DNA of 64,000 bases from Mycobacteriales bacterium (GTDB taxonomy: Bacteria; Actinomycetota; Actinomycetes; JAFAQI01), in contig DASZRO010000065.1 of NCBI GenBank assembly GCA_035550055.1, positions 1 through 64,000 of the forward strand. The letters run 5' to 3'. Position 1 is the stretch's first letter. Every line of letters begins with the position of its first letter. Under the pieces are notes generated by a model. That model had not been told where the DNA came from and made no database searches. It saw nothing but the letters and a program-made list of their open reading frames with translations. Positions 26,659-36,341 of the stretch are shown here, in pieces. The translations under genes and the position numbers were made by a program.

Positions 26659-27846
26659 ATGTCGCGCTTGCTCCTGTTCGCCGACCGCACCGTGCGGGCC
26701 GGTGGTGTTGCCGCTGTCGCCGCCCTCACGCTGACCGCCTGCGGGGGGAGCAGCTCGGATGCGGCCGGGACCGCGCCGACGAACGCCAACAGCCGCACCG
26801 CAACCGTGACGATCACCTCCGCCGACGGCTGCCAGGTCTCCGCCACGACGTTCCCCGCCGGCGCCCTGACCTTCGACATCTCGAACAAGGACGCGACTGC
26901 GGTCAGCGAGGTCGAGCTCGACAGCGGAGACCGCATCGTCGGTGAGAAGGAGAACCTGCCGCCGGGCTTCTCCGGGACGTTCTCGGTCGACGTCGACGGT
27001 GGCACGTACTCGCTCTACTGCCCGGGCGCCAAAGTGGAGAACATCCCGATCACCGTGACCGGCCACACGACGGCTGCCTCGGGCGACAGCGTCGAGGCGC
27101 TGCTGAAGACGGGCACCGACGACTACGCGAAGTACGTCACAACACAGGCCGGCTATCTGGTCAGCAGTGTCAAGGTGCTGCGCTCGGGCATCGCGGGCGG
27201 CAACCTCGCCGCGGCGCAGGCGGCGTATGACAAGGCGCGGCCGTTCTACGAGAAGATCGAGCCGGTTGCGGAGTCCTTCACCGTCGGCAAGAACAACCTC
27301 GACGCGGACATCGACGCGCGGGCCAACGATGTGCCGGCGGCGGACTGGAAGGGCTTCCACCCGATCGAGAAGGGCCTGTTCCAGGACAAGAGCACCAAGG
27401 GGCTGTCCTCGCTCGCCGCGGGCCTGGTCGGCAACGTAGAGAAGCTCCAGAAGCTGACGAACGGGCTGACCTACCAACCGTACGAGCTGGCCAACGGCGC
27501 CCAGGAGCTGCTCGACGAGGTGGCGGCCTCGAAGATCACCGGTGAGGAAGAGCGGTACTCCCACATCGACCTGCTCGACATCCAGGCCAACGTCGAGGGG
27601 GCCGAGCAGGCGTTCGCCGACCTCCAGCCCGCACTGACGAAGATCGACGCGTCGCTGACCAAGACGATTGCGGCCTACTTCACCTCGCTCGACAATCTTC
27701 TCAACACCTACCGCACCGGCTCCAACCCGTCGGGCTTCGAGTACTACAGCGCGCTCTCGCAGGCGGACAAGCGCCAGCTCGCCGCGGCGGTCAAAGCGGT
27801 CCAGGAGCCGCTGTCCCAGGTGGCCAGCAAGGTGGCGAAGGTCTGA
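26659..27846 (+). CDS. efeO: EfeO iron-uptake lipoprotein (cupredoxin + M75/imelysin domains)
   Basis: 395 aa with an SD (GGAGAG) before the ATG at 26659. A lipoprotein signal ends in LTLTACGGSS with the lipidated Cys. A cupredoxin-like domain (about 35-130: CQVSATTFPAGALTFDISNK, SLYCPGAKVENIPITV) is followed by an imelysin/M75 domain (about 140-390) with HxxE motif GFHPIEKG. EfeO binds iron outside the membrane and hands it to EfeU. It sits between efeU and efeB in the standard order, five nt before efeB. Confidence 0.93.
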   Translation: MSRLLLFADRTVRAGGVAAVAALTLTACGGSSSDAAGTAPTNANSRTATVTITSADGCQVSATTFPAGALTFDISNKDATAVSEVELDSGDRIVGEKENLPPGFSGTFSVDVDGGTYSLYCPGAKVENIPITVTGHTTAASGDSVEALLKTGTDDYAKYVTTQAGYLVSSVKVLRSGIAGGNLAAAQAAYDKARPFYEKIEPVAESFTVGKNNLDADIDARANDVPAADWKGFHPIEKGLFQDKSTKGLSSLAAGLVGNVEKLQKLTNGLTYQPYELANGAQELLDEVAASKITGEEERYSHIDLLDIQANVEGAEQAFADLQPALTKIDASLTKTIAAYFTSLDNLLNTYRTGSNPSGFEYYSALSQADKRQLAAAVKAVQEPLSQVASKVAKV

Positions 27847-27851
27847 CGACG

Positions 27852-29117
27852 ATGCCTGACGACGAGCGAACCCCGCTGCAGCCGAGCCGCCGACAGTTCG
27901 TCGGGGGAGCGCTCGGCGTGGCCGGTGCGCTCGTCGCCGGCGGTGCGGGCGGGGTGGCGATCGGGCGCGCCACCGACTCGTCGAGCACGTCGAGCGCCGA
28001 CAAGCAGATCCCGTTCTACGGCGCGCACCAGGCCGGCATCGCAACCCCTGCCCAGGACCGGCTGGCCTTCGCGGCCTTCGATCTGACAACCACCGATCGC
28101 AACGCGGTCGAGGTCCTGCTGGGATCCTGGGCGGCCGCCGCGGCGCGCATGACGGCGGGCGAGCTGATCGGGCCGATCAACACCGCGCCGCAAGCGCCGC
28201 CGATCGACACCGGCGAGGCGCTCGGCCTCGGGCCCGCGGCACTGACGATCACCGTCGGGTTCGGCCCCTCGATGTTCGACGACCGGTTCGGCCTCGCCAA
28301 CAAGCGGCCTGCGGCACTCGCCGACATCCCGCCGCTGCCGCGCGACGAGCTGCGACCCGAGATCAGCAACGGCGACATCGGCGTACAGGCCTGCTCCAAC
28401 GACCCGCAGGTCGCCTTCCACGTGATCCGCAACTTCGCGCGGCTGGCGCGCGGCACCGCGGTGATGCGCTGGTCGCAGCTCGGCTTCGGGCGTACGTCGT
28501 CGACCTCGACCGATCAGCAGACGCCGCGCAACCTGATGGGGTTCAAGGACGGCACCAACGACATCAAGGCGCAGAACACCGCCGACTTCGACGACTACGT
28601 CTGGGTCGGCAGCGAAACCGACCAACCGTGGATGCGTGGTGGCAGCTACCTGGTGTCCCGGCGGATCAGGATGTTCATCGAGTCGTGGGACACCGACTTC
28701 CTGGCCGACCAGGAGCGGGTGTTCGGCCGGTTCAAGACCAGCGGCGCCCCGTTGACCGGCAAGCACGAGTTCGACCCGGTCGAGCTGGCGGCGAAGAACC
28801 CGGACGGCACTCCGGTGATCTCGCTCAACGCCCACATCCGGCTGGCCGCGCCGAGCAGTCACGGCGGCCAGAAGATCCTGCGCCGCGGCTACTCGTTCAC
28901 CGACGGCATCGACCCGACAACCGGGCTGCTCGACGCCGGCCTGTTCTTCATCGCCTACCAGAAGGACCCACGCAAGCAGTTCGTGCCGATCCAGCGGTTG
29001 CTCGGCTCGCGCGACAACCTCAACGAGTACATCCAGCACACCTCCAGCGCGCTGTTCGCCGTACCGCCCGGCCTTTCCGGCCCGGGCGACTGGTGGGGCA
29101 AGGAGCTGTTCTCCTGA
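27852..29117 (+). CDS. efeB: EfeB DyP-type haem peroxidase/deferrochelatase, Tat-exported
   Basis: 421 aa. A Tat signal (SRRQFVGGALGVAGALVAGG) precedes the DyP fold. The distal-site motif GxxDG is present as MGFKDGTNDIK, with an upstream LTITVGFGPSMFDDRFG. The proximal His lies in the C-terminal half, where LNAHIRLAAPSSHGG contains candidates. It is a folded, haem-loaded periplasmic-side peroxidase that oxidises Fe(II) or releases iron from haem in the EfeUOB system. It ends 54 nt before the start of the SOS operon. Confidence 0.93.
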   Translation: MPDDERTPLQPSRRQFVGGALGVAGALVAGGAGGVAIGRATDSSSTSSADKQIPFYGAHQAGIATPAQDRLAFAAFDLTTTDRNAVEVLLGSWAAAAARMTAGELIGPINTAPQAPPIDTGEALGLGPAALTITVGFGPSMFDDRFGLANKRPAALADIPPLPRDELRPEISNGDIGVQACSNDPQVAFHVIRNFARLARGTAVMRWSQLGFGRTSSTSTDQQTPRNLMGFKDGTNDIKAQNTADFDDYVWVGSETDQPWMRGGSYLVSRRIRMFIESWDTDFLADQERVFGRFKTSGAPLTGKHEFDPVELAAKNPDGTPVISLNAHIRLAAPSSHGGQKILRRGYSFTDGIDPTTGLLDAGLFFIAYQKDPRKQFVPIQRLLGSRDNLNEYIQHTSSALFAVPPGLSGPGDWWGKELFS

Positions 29118-29134
29118 GGGGTGCGTCACCCACA

Positions 29135-29164
29135 TTGACATGATTCGAACATACGTTCGATGAT
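29135..29164 (+). promoter_or_regulatory. SOS promoter with perfect LexA box for imuA'-imuB-dnaE2
   Basis: -35 TTGACA (29135-29140), an 18-nt spacer and -10 GATGAT (29159-29164). The LexA box TCGAAC-ATAC-GTTCGA (29145-29160) is a perfect match to the actinobacterial SOS box TCGAAC-N4-GTTCGA and fills the spacer. Six nt after the -10 comes GTG at 29171, so the mRNA is probably leaderless. Confidence 0.88.
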
Positions 29165-29170
29165 GGCCGG

Positions 29171-29878
29171 GTGATGGATCTGGCCGCCCGCACCCCTCGC
29201 GAGCGGCCGACCGCGCCGATCACCGCGGCCGCGCTGGCGGCCCGCTCGCCCGCGCTGCCGGTCCACCCGGCCCTGCACCCGCTGTTGCCGGACGGGCTGC
29301 GGCGGGGGAGCACGGTCAGTGTCACCGGTTCGCTGTCGCTGCTGCTGGCGTTGCTGGCGCAAGCATCCGCCGAAGGTGCGTGGTGTGTCCTCGTCGACCT
29401 GCCGATCGGGTCGCGGACTCGCCTCGGTGCTGAGGCGGCGCGTGACTTCGGGATCGACCTGGCCCGACTGCCGGTGGTGCCGGCGACCGGGGACAGCTGG
29501 CCGAACGTGGTCGGCGCGTTGCTGGACGCCTTCGACGTGGTCGCGGCCCGAGCGCCCGCCCATCTTGCCGACGGCGAGCTGCGACGGCTGGTTGCCCGAG
29601 CCCGGTCACGGCAGTCGGTGCTGGTGCCATATCTGGCCGGCGGTCGCTGGCCGATGGCCGACCTTCGGCTGGCGGCTCGGCCGGGGGAATGGGCCGGGAT
29701 CGGCGACGGCCACGGGCGGCTCGCTCGCCGGCGGATGCAGGTCGGTGTCGAAGGCCGCAGCGGTGGGGTTCGATCTCGAGAGGTCTCGCTGTGGCTGCCC
29801 GGCGAGCAAGGCCGGATCGAGTCGGAGGAGCCGGTCGCCGCCGTCGTCGAGCTCTCCGACGTACGACGGACCGGCTAG
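29171..29878 (+). CDS. imuA': ImuA' (RecA-like mutasome accessory protein)
   Basis: 235 aa from the GTG at 29171; an ATG follows three nt later. It is a short RecA/SulA-like protein lacking a full Walker A (the loop region reads RGSTVSVTGSLSLLLALLAQ). Its position directly before imuB and dnaE2 and behind a LexA box identifies it as actinobacterial ImuA'. It helps assemble the mutasome that recruits DnaE2 for error-prone translesion synthesis. Its TAG overlaps the GTG start of imuB by one nt. Confidence 0.85.
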   Translation: MMDLAARTPRERPTAPITAAALAARSPALPVHPALHPLLPDGLRRGSTVSVTGSLSLLLALLAQASAEGAWCVLVDLPIGSRTRLGAEAARDFGIDLARLPVVPATGDSWPNVVGALLDAFDVVAARAPAHLADGELRRLVARARSRQSVLVPYLAGGRWPMADLRLAARPGEWAGIGDGHGRLARRRMQVGVEGRSGGVRSREVSLWLPGEQGRIESEEPVAAVVELSDVRRTG

Positions 29879-31452
29879 TGGCGACCACCGCCCTCCCGCG
29901 CATCGCCACGGTGTGGTGCCCGGACTGGCCCGTGGTTGCGGTGTCCGGGGCCGCCGATGCCGACCTGCCGGATGGTCCAGATGCCCTCGACCTTCCGATG
30001 GCGGTGATCGCCGGCGGGCAGATCGTGGCCTGCTCACGTGGCGCGCGCGGGGTCGGCGTACGGCGCGGCATGCGCAAACGTGAAGCACAGGCGCGTTGCC
30101 CGGACCTCGTGGTGTTGCCGAGGGACGAGGCGACCGAAGCGCGCTGCTTCGAACCGGCGATCCGGGCGGTGGAGGACGTGGTGACGGGCGTCGAGGTGGT
30201 CCGCCCCGGTCTGCTGCTGGTCGCGGCTCGTGGACCGGCGCGGCATCTCGGTGGCGAGGCGGCGCTGGCGTCCGCGCTTCGAGCGGCGGTGCGCCGTTCG
30301 GTGCCCGAGGTGTCGGTCGGGATCGCGGACGGCGCCTTTGCGGCCGAGCAGGCGGCGCGTCGCGACGTGGTGGTGCCGGCCGGTGCGTCCGGTGAGTTTC
30401 TCGCCGACCTGCCGATCGGGACTCTCGACTGTTTCGGGGACTCGGCGCTGGTCGACGTGTTGCGCCGGCTCGGGATCTGGACCCTGGGAGGGTTCGCGGC
30501 GCTGCCGGCGCGAGACGTCGCCGCCCGGTTCGGGCCGACCGGCGCCTGGGCGCACCGACAGGCGGGTGGCCGTGACGCCAAGCCGGTGGTGGTCCGGGAG
30601 CCGCCGGTCGACTGCTCGGTGACGCTGGACCTCGAGCCGCCGGTCGACCGCGTCGACGTGATCGCGTTCTCGGCACGTAGCGCCGTCGAGACCTTCGTCG
30701 CCAACCTGTCCACCCGGGCGCTGGCCTGCGCGTGTGTCGAGCTCGAGGTCACCTCGGAGCTCGGCGAGCATGCGTCACGTCGCTGGCGTGCCTCCGGCGT
30801 GCTGTCGGCGAGCGACATCATCGACCGGATCCGCTGGCAGATCGAAGGCTGGTTGCACAGCGATGACGGGTTGACGGCGGCGGTCACCCGGTTGCGGATC
30901 GTGCCGATCGAGACGGCGCCGAGCGGCACGCACCAGCAGGCCCTGTGGGGCGGTGACGGCGAAGCCGGTGAGCGAGCGCGCCGGGCGCTGGCGCGGGTGC
31001 AGACGATGCTCGGTTTCGACGGTGTGCTGGCGCCCGCCGTGGTGGGTGGGCGCAGCCCGGCGCAGCGCAGCCAGCTGACGGCGTGGGGCGAGGAGACCCC
31101 CGTCGCGAGGGCGCCCGAGCAGCCGTGGCCGGGACGGTTGCCCGCTCCGGCGCCGAGCGTGGTGCTGGACCCGCCCGCGCCGATCGACCTGCTCGACGCC
31201 GGCGGGCGGCCCGTGGTGATCGGGGAGCGCGGAGCGCTGCTGCGAGCACCCAACCGGCTCGGGCTGCGTCGTGAGGCTGCGGTGGTGGTGACCTCCTGGG
31301 CCGGTCCGTGGCCGGCCGACGAGCGTTGGTGGGATCCCAACAGCGCGGTGCGGGTGGCCAGGATGCAGCTGGTCGACGCGATGGGGCGGGCGTATCTCGT
31401 GGCGGTCGAGCTGCCCGGCGCCCGCTGGGTCCTGGAAGGGATCTACGACTGA
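29878..31452 (+). CDS. imuB: ImuB, catalytically inactive Y-family polymerase homologue
   Basis: 524 aa from the GTG at 29878 that overlaps the imuA' stop. The Y-family fold is recognisable (VRRGMRKREAQARCPDLVVL, SVGIADGAFAAEQAA, helix-hairpin-helix region RLGIWTLGGFAALPARDVAA). The catalytic carboxylates are missing: the first motif reads VWCPDWPVVA, and no S-x-D-E palm motif is present. This fits ImuB, a scaffold that binds the beta clamp and DnaE2 rather than a polymerase. Its TGA overlaps the dnaE2 ATG (TGATG). Confidence 0.92.
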   Translation: MATTALPRIATVWCPDWPVVAVSGAADADLPDGPDALDLPMAVIAGGQIVACSRGARGVGVRRGMRKREAQARCPDLVVLPRDEATEARCFEPAIRAVEDVVTGVEVVRPGLLLVAARGPARHLGGEAALASALRAAVRRSVPEVSVGIADGAFAAEQAARRDVVVPAGASGEFLADLPIGTLDCFGDSALVDVLRRLGIWTLGGFAALPARDVAARFGPTGAWAHRQAGGRDAKPVVVREPPVDCSVTLDLEPPVDRVDVIAFSARSAVETFVANLSTRALACACVELEVTSELGEHASRRWRASGVLSASDIIDRIRWQIEGWLHSDDGLTAAVTRLRIVPIETAPSGTHQQALWGGDGEAGERARRALARVQTMLGFDGVLAPAVVGGRSPAQRSQLTAWGEETPVARAPEQPWPGRLPAPAPSVVLDPPAPIDLLDAGGRPVVIGERGALLRAPNRLGLRREAAVVVTSWAGPWPADERWWDPNSAVRVARMQLVDAMGRAYLVAVELPGARWVLEGIYD

Positions 31453-34400
31453 TGGGCTGGGAGAACCCGCCGGTCCCGTGGCGGGAGCTGGAGGCCCGAC
31501 TGTCCGGGCGCGTCCCGGACCCGCCCCGACAGCATCCGGTGCAGGGCGACGGCGGTGACTCACCGAGCTGGTCGCGGCACCGCCCGGCCTACCGGCCGCC
31601 GACGTTGCGACGCCCGGCCGCCACGGTGCCGTACGCGGAGCTGCACGCACACTCCTCGTTCAGCCACCTCGACGGCGCGAGCCTGCCGGAGGAGCTGGTC
31701 GAGGAGGCGGTACGGCTCGGGCTCGCCGGCCTGGCGCTCACCGACCACAACGGCATGTACGGCGTACCGCGTTTCGCGGAGGCCGCCAAGGAGCACGGGC
31801 TCGCCACGATCTACGGCGCCGAGCTGTCGCTGGATCTCCCCGTTCCCGGTACGGCGGCGCAACGGGCGACCGGAGCCCGTTCGGGCATGCCGGACCCCCA
31901 CGGGCGTCATCTGGTGGTGCTGGCCCGCGGCCCGGAGGGCTACACGCGGCTGTGTCGCGCGATGAGTGCGGCGCATCGGCGTGGCGGTGCCAAGGGTCAT
32001 CCGGTCTACGACCTCGACGAGCTGACCGAGAGCGCGGGAGGGCACTGGCTGGTGCTCACCGGCTGTCGTAAGGGACCGGTGCGCGCAGCGCTCGAGTCGG
32101 CCCCTTACGGCACCTTCGGGTTGGACAGCGCCCGGCGGGCTCTCGACGAGCTGGTCGCGAGATTCGGCCGCGACAACGTGGTGGTCGAGCTCACCTACGC
32201 CCGGGATCCGCTCGCCGACGAGCGGTACGCCGCGCTGGCCGGGCTGGCGCTCGACGCCGGCCTGCGGACCGTCGCCACCACTGCCGCGCACTATCACGCT
32301 CCACCACGCCGTCCGCTCGCCACCGCGATGGCAGCGGTGCGCGCCCGACGCAGTCTCGACGAGATCGACGGCTGGCTGCCGGCCTGGGCCGACGCCCATC
32401 TGCGCAGCGGCGAGGAGCTGGCCGAACGGTTCGTCCGCCATCCAGCAGCGGTTGCACAAGCGGCGCGACTCGGCGCGGAGCTGGCGTTCCCGATCGAGCT
32501 GATCGCGCCGGAGCTGCCGCCGTTCCCGGCTCCGGAAGGCCACACCACGATGAGCTACCTGCGTGAGCTGACCTGGAAGGGCGCGCACAAGCGGTACGGC
32601 CGGCGTGACCGAGACGAGCTCAGCCGCAAGGCATACGCCCGGATCGAGCACGAGCTGACGGTCATCGAGGAGCTGAACTTCCCCGGCTACTTCCTGGTCG
32701 TCTGGGAGATCGTGAAGTTCGCCCGCGAGGCCGGGATCCTCTGCCAGGGCCGCGGCTCGGCGGCGTCGTCCGCGGTCTGCTACGCGCTGGAGATCACCTC
32801 GATCGACCCCGTCTACTACAACCTGGTCTTCGAACGGTTCCTGGCCGCCGAGCGCGGCGAGCCGCCGGACATCGACGTGGATTTCGAGTCCGGCCGGCGC
32901 GAGGAGGTCATCCAGCACGTCTACGAGACCTACGGCCGGGACCACACCGCGCAGGTCGCCAACGTCATCAGCTACCGCCCCCGGTCGGCAATCCGGGACG
33001 TGGCCAAGGCGTTCGGGTATCCGACCGGCACGCAGGACGCCTGGAGCAAGCAGATCGGTCACAGCTACTCGATCGAGGCTGAGGACGTCGACGGCGTCCC
33101 GAGCCACATCGTCGAGCTGGCTCACGAGATGGGACGCCACCCCCGCCATCTCGGCATCCACTCCGGCGGCATGGTGATCTGTGACCGGCCGATCGTCGAG
33201 GTCTGCCCGGTCGAGTGGGGCCGGATGCCGGGCCGCACCGTCCTGCAGTGGGACAAGGACGACTGCGCGCAGATCCACCTGGTGAAGTTCGACCTGCTGG
33301 GCCTGGGGATGCTCTCGGCGATCCGCTACAGCTTCGAACTGATCGAGGCCTGGCACGGCGTGCGCTACGAGCTCGCGACGATCCCGCGTGAGCAGGAGTG
33401 CGTCTACGACATGGTGTGCAAGGCAGACACCGTCGGGGTGTTCCAGATCGAGTCGCGGGCGCAGATGGCGACGCTGCCACGGTTGCGCCCGAGGAACTTC
33501 TACGACCTGGTGATCGAGGTGGCGTTGATCCGGCCCGGCCCGATCCAGGGCGACTCGGTGCACCCCTACATCCGGCGCCGGCACGGTCGCGAGGAGATCA
33601 CCTATCTGCACGAGAAGATGCGTCCGCCACTGGAGCGGACGCTGGGGGTGCCGCTGTTCCAGGAGCAGATGATGCAGCTCGCGATCGCGGTCGCGGACTT
33701 CACCGGCGACGAAGCCGACCAGCTGCGCCGGGCGATGGGCTCGAAACGTTCCGAGGCGAAGATCGACGCGCTCAAACAACGGCTGTACGACGGGATGGCG
33801 GCCAACGGCATCACCGGCGTCGAAGCCGACCTCATCTTCGACAAGATCCGGGCGTTCGCCTCGTTCGGGTTCGCCGAGAGTCATGCGATCTCGTTCGCCC
33901 TGCTGGTCTACGCGTCGGCGTGGCTGAAGCTGCACTATCCGGCGGCCTTCTGTGCGGCGCTGATCAACGCGCAGCCGATGGGCTTCTACTCGCCGCAGTC
34001 CCTGGTGGCGGACGCTCGCCGGCACGGCATCACCACGCGCGGTCCCGACATCAACATCTCGGCGGCTGCCGCCACACTCGAGCCGGACGACGGCCCGTCG
34101 CAGTGCCCGTGCCTGGACGCGCCGCAACCGGCCGTCCGGCTGGGGTTGGCCGGGGTCCGCTCGATCGGCGACGAGCTGGCCGAGCGGATCGTGGCCGACC
34201 GGGAGGCCCACGGCCGCTTCGCGTCCATGACCGATCTCGCGCATCGCATCGGGCTGTCGACCGACCAGCTGGAGGCGCTCGCGACGGCGGGGGCGTTCGA
34301 CGGCTTCGGCGTCGCGCGCCGTGAGGCGCTGTGGGCGGCAGGAGCGGCGGCGACGGTGCGCCCGGGCCAGCTCGAGCTGGTCGTGGTGGACGAACGCGCG

Positions 34401-34832
34401 GCGCCGCCGCTGCCCGCGATGGCCGCGCCGGAGCAGATGTACGCCGACCTGTGGGCGACGGGGGTGACGCCGCGGGAGTACCCGACGAGGTTCGTCCGCG
34501 ACCGGCTGGACCGGATGGGGGTGGTCAGTGCGGCAGGCCTGCGCCGGATCGAGGACCACACCAGGGTCCTGGTCGCAGGAGTGGTCACCCATCGTCAGCG
34601 CCCGGCGACTGCGCGCGGCGTGACGTTCGTCAATCTCGAGGACGAGACCGGCATGATCAACGTGATCTGTTCTCGTGAGGTCTGGGCGCGCTATCGCAAG
34701 GTGGCGCAGAACTCGGCGGCGCTGCTCATCCGCGGCATGTTGCAGAACACCGACAACGTGGTGAACGTGATGGCCGAGCGGATCACCGCGTTGCCGCTCG
34801 GGATCAGACCTGCCGCGCGAAACTTCCGCTGA
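31452..34832 (+). CDS. dnaE2: Error-prone DNA polymerase DnaE2 (ImuC)
   Basis: 1126 aa from the ATG at 31452 overlapping the imuB stop. The PHP domain opens with ELHAHSSFSHLDGAS and ALTDHNGMYGVPRF. The C-family polymerase palm contains PPDIDVDFESGRREE with catalytic Asp residues, then RGSAASSAVCYALEI and LQWDKDDCAQIHLVKFDLLG. A C-terminal OB-fold follows (GVTFVNLEDETGMINVI). It inserts opposite lesions during the SOS response and drives induced mutagenesis. Length and the imuA'-imuB context separate it from replicative DnaE1. Confidence 0.95.
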   Translation: MGWENPPVPWRELEARLSGRVPDPPRQHPVQGDGGDSPSWSRHRPAYRPPTLRRPAATVPYAELHAHSSFSHLDGASLPEELVEEAVRLGLAGLALTDHNGMYGVPRFAEAAKEHGLATIYGAELSLDLPVPGTAAQRATGARSGMPDPHGRHLVVLARGPEGYTRLCRAMSAAHRRGGAKGHPVYDLDELTESAGGHWLVLTGCRKGPVRAALESAPYGTFGLDSARRALDELVARFGRDNVVVELTYARDPLADERYAALAGLALDAGLRTVATTAAHYHAPPRRPLATAMAAVRARRSLDEIDGWLPAWADAHLRSGEELAERFVRHPAAVAQAARLGAELAFPIELIAPELPPFPAPEGHTTMSYLRELTWKGAHKRYGRRDRDELSRKAYARIEHELTVIEELNFPGYFLVVWEIVKFAREAGILCQGRGSAASSAVCYALEITSIDPVYYNLVFERFLAAERGEPPDIDVDFESGRREEVIQHVYETYGRDHTAQVANVISYRPRSAIRDVAKAFGYPTGTQDAWSKQIGHSYSIEAEDVDGVPSHIVELAHEMGRHPRHLGIHSGGMVICDRPIVEVCPVEWGRMPGRTVLQWDKDDCAQIHLVKFDLLGLGMLSAIRYSFELIEAWHGVRYELATIPREQECVYDMVCKADTVGVFQIESRAQMATLPRLRPRNFYDLVIEVALIRPGPIQGDSVHPYIRRRHGREEITYLHEKMRPPLERTLGVPLFQEQMMQLAIAVADFTGDEADQLRRAMGSKRSEAKIDALKQRLYDGMAANGITGVEADLIFDKIRAFASFGFAESHAISFALLVYASAWLKLHYPAAFCAALINAQPMGFYSPQSLVADARRHGITTRGPDINISAAAATLEPDDGPSQCPCLDAPQPAVRLGLAGVRSIGDELAERIVADREAHGRFASMTDLAHRIGLSTDQLEALATAGAFDGFGVARREALWAAGAAATVRPGQLELVVVDERAAPPLPAMAAPEQMYADLWATGVTPREYPTRFVRDRLDRMGVVSAAGLRRIEDHTRVLVAGVVTHRQRPATARGVTFVNLEDETGMINVICSREVWARYRKVAQNSAALLIRGMLQNTDNVVNVMAERITALPLGIRPAARNFR

Positions 34833-34849
34833 CGGGAGAAGATCCATCC

Positions 34850-36115
34850 GTGCGGCGGCTCCTGGCTCTGGCGGCCACCGTCGCGATCGGGCTCGGTGGT
34901 AGCGCCGCCGCGGCGTCGTACTCAGCGGCCTCCCACGCGGCCTCGGCCGCGACCGGCCCGACGCTGGTGACGATCACGGTCCCGGCCGTGCACGGCAAGA
35001 TCCCGGCGAAGTGGCTGGACCACCCGGGCTTGCCGGAGGCGGACGTGCTGCTGCCGGCCGGCTACGACCCGTCGAAGCGCTATCCGCTGCTGTTCCTCCT
35101 GCACGGCCTCGGTGGCAGCTACGCCTTCTACCAACAGCAGGGACTGCTGCCTGAGCTCTACCACCTCGACGCGATCGTCGTGATGCCCGACGGCGGGCCG
35201 GCCGGCTGGTACGCCGACTGGTGGAACGACGGCGAGCGCGGGGACCCGTCCTGGGAGACCTACGAGCTCGACGACGTGCTGCCCGCGATCATGCACCGGT
35301 TCCCGATCCGCGCCGGCCGGCGATGGCACGCCATCGCCGGCATCTCGATGGGTGGCCTGGGAGCGGCCTACCTCGGCGGGCGGTTGCCCGGCTTCTTCGG
35401 GACGGTGGCGTCGCTGTCCGGGTTCGTCGACCCGCAGCTGCTCGGCACGGTCGTGCAACCGGCGATGGCTGCGGTGACCAACGGCTTCCTGTCCGGCCCG
35501 CGCAGTGGCCGGGACAAGGATCCGGTGCCGATCTACGGGCCGCCGGACGGGTTCTATGCGACCGGCCACAACCCGCGGCGGCTGGCCGCGAACCTGCGCC
35601 AGACGCGGGTGTACCTCACGACGGGCAACGGCATACCGGACCTGGCCAGCGTCGGGGTGATCCTCGCCGGCTTCACCGAGGAGATCGTGGACGCGACTTG
35701 GGAGGAGGCCGGCCTGATCTACCCGATGAGCGAGCGGTACTACGACGCGCTCAACGCCGCCGGCGTCAACGTGACCTACCAGGTCCACTTCGGCGGGCAC
35801 GACCTGCCGTCGTTCCACAAGGAGCTGCAGGCGCTACTGAGCTGGGGGCTGTTCAAGCCGGTGCCGACCCATCCCGCTGCCTGGACCAACGCGACGGTCG
35901 CGACCAGCGGCAAGCTCTGGAACGTCGGGTACCGGTTCGCCTCGCCGCCGACCGCGGTGGTCACCTTCCGGCGTGCCGGTGACCGGCTGACGATCAGCGC
36001 CGCGGGTACGCCGGTGACGGTTGCGGTCGGCGAGTGCGTCATCCGGGTGCCCACCCCCGCCACGGTGCGAATCTTCGCAAGCGGATGCAATCGAGGCCGG
36101 TTACTCGCGCGCTGA
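34850..36115 (+). CDS. Secreted esterase (alpha/beta hydrolase, Ag85/esterase-D-like)
   Basis: 421 aa beginning at GTG 34850 with a signal peptide (RRLLALAATVAIGLGGSAAA). The catalytic domain contains LLFLLHGLGGSYAFYQQQG, nucleophile elbow AGISMGGLGAAYLGG (Ser166) and C-terminal HFGGHDLPSFHKE (His317), as in the Esterase/antigen-85 family. The last ~110 residues form an additional strand-rich domain (NVGYRFASPPTAVVTFRRAG) that may bind a surface ligand. It acts outside the membrane; the ester substrate is unknown. It follows dnaE2 by 17 nt but is not expected to be part of the mutasome. Confidence 0.85.
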   Translation: MRRLLALAATVAIGLGGSAAAASYSAASHAASAATGPTLVTITVPAVHGKIPAKWLDHPGLPEADVLLPAGYDPSKRYPLLFLLHGLGGSYAFYQQQGLLPELYHLDAIVVMPDGGPAGWYADWWNDGERGDPSWETYELDDVLPAIMHRFPIRAGRRWHAIAGISMGGLGAAYLGGRLPGFFGTVASLSGFVDPQLLGTVVQPAMAAVTNGFLSGPRSGRDKDPVPIYGPPDGFYATGHNPRRLAANLRQTRVYLTTGNGIPDLASVGVILAGFTEEIVDATWEEAGLIYPMSERYYDALNAAGVNVTYQVHFGGHDLPSFHKELQALLSWGLFKPVPTHPAAWTNATVATSGKLWNVGYRFASPPTAVVTFRRAGDRLTISAAGTPVTVAVGECVIRVPTPATVRIFASGCNRGRLLAR

Positions 36116-36170
36116 CGAGGCACATCTGCGGTGTTGGTCCGCAACGAATCCTCGAGGAGGGAAGCGTCTG

Positions 36171-36341
36171 ATGAGTGGCATGGACAAGGCCAAGAACCTC
36201 GGCGAGTCGGCGAAGGGCAAGGCCAAGGAGAGCATGGGTCGCGCGGTCGGCAACGAGTCGATGACCGCCGAAGGCAAGGTCGACAAGGCCAAGGGCAACC
36301 TCAAGCAAGCGGGCGAGAAGGTGAAGGACGCCGTCCGCTAA
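36171..36341 (+). CDS. CsbD family small stress protein
   Basis: 56 aa from the ATG at 36171 with a strong SD (GAGGAGGGA) nine nt upstream. It is Lys/Gly/Ala-rich and helical, with CsbD features: MDKAKNLGESAKGKAKESMG, NESMTAEGKVDKAKGNLKQA. CsbD-like proteins are abundant general-stress proteins of unknown mechanism. Its stop overlaps the convergent amidohydrolase stop by four nt. Confidence 0.88.
   Translation: MSGMDKAKNLGESAKGKAKESMGRAVGNESMTAEGKVDKAKGNLKQAGEKVKDAVR

Noticed and set aside
25969-28089. 706-codon open minus-strand frame
   Set aside because: It is antisense to efeU and efeO; low-complexity Arg-rich translation.
31560-34847. 1095-codon open minus-strand frame
   Set aside because: It lies opposite dnaE2, whose motifs are unambiguous; composition is Arg/His/Asp-rich as expected for a shadow.
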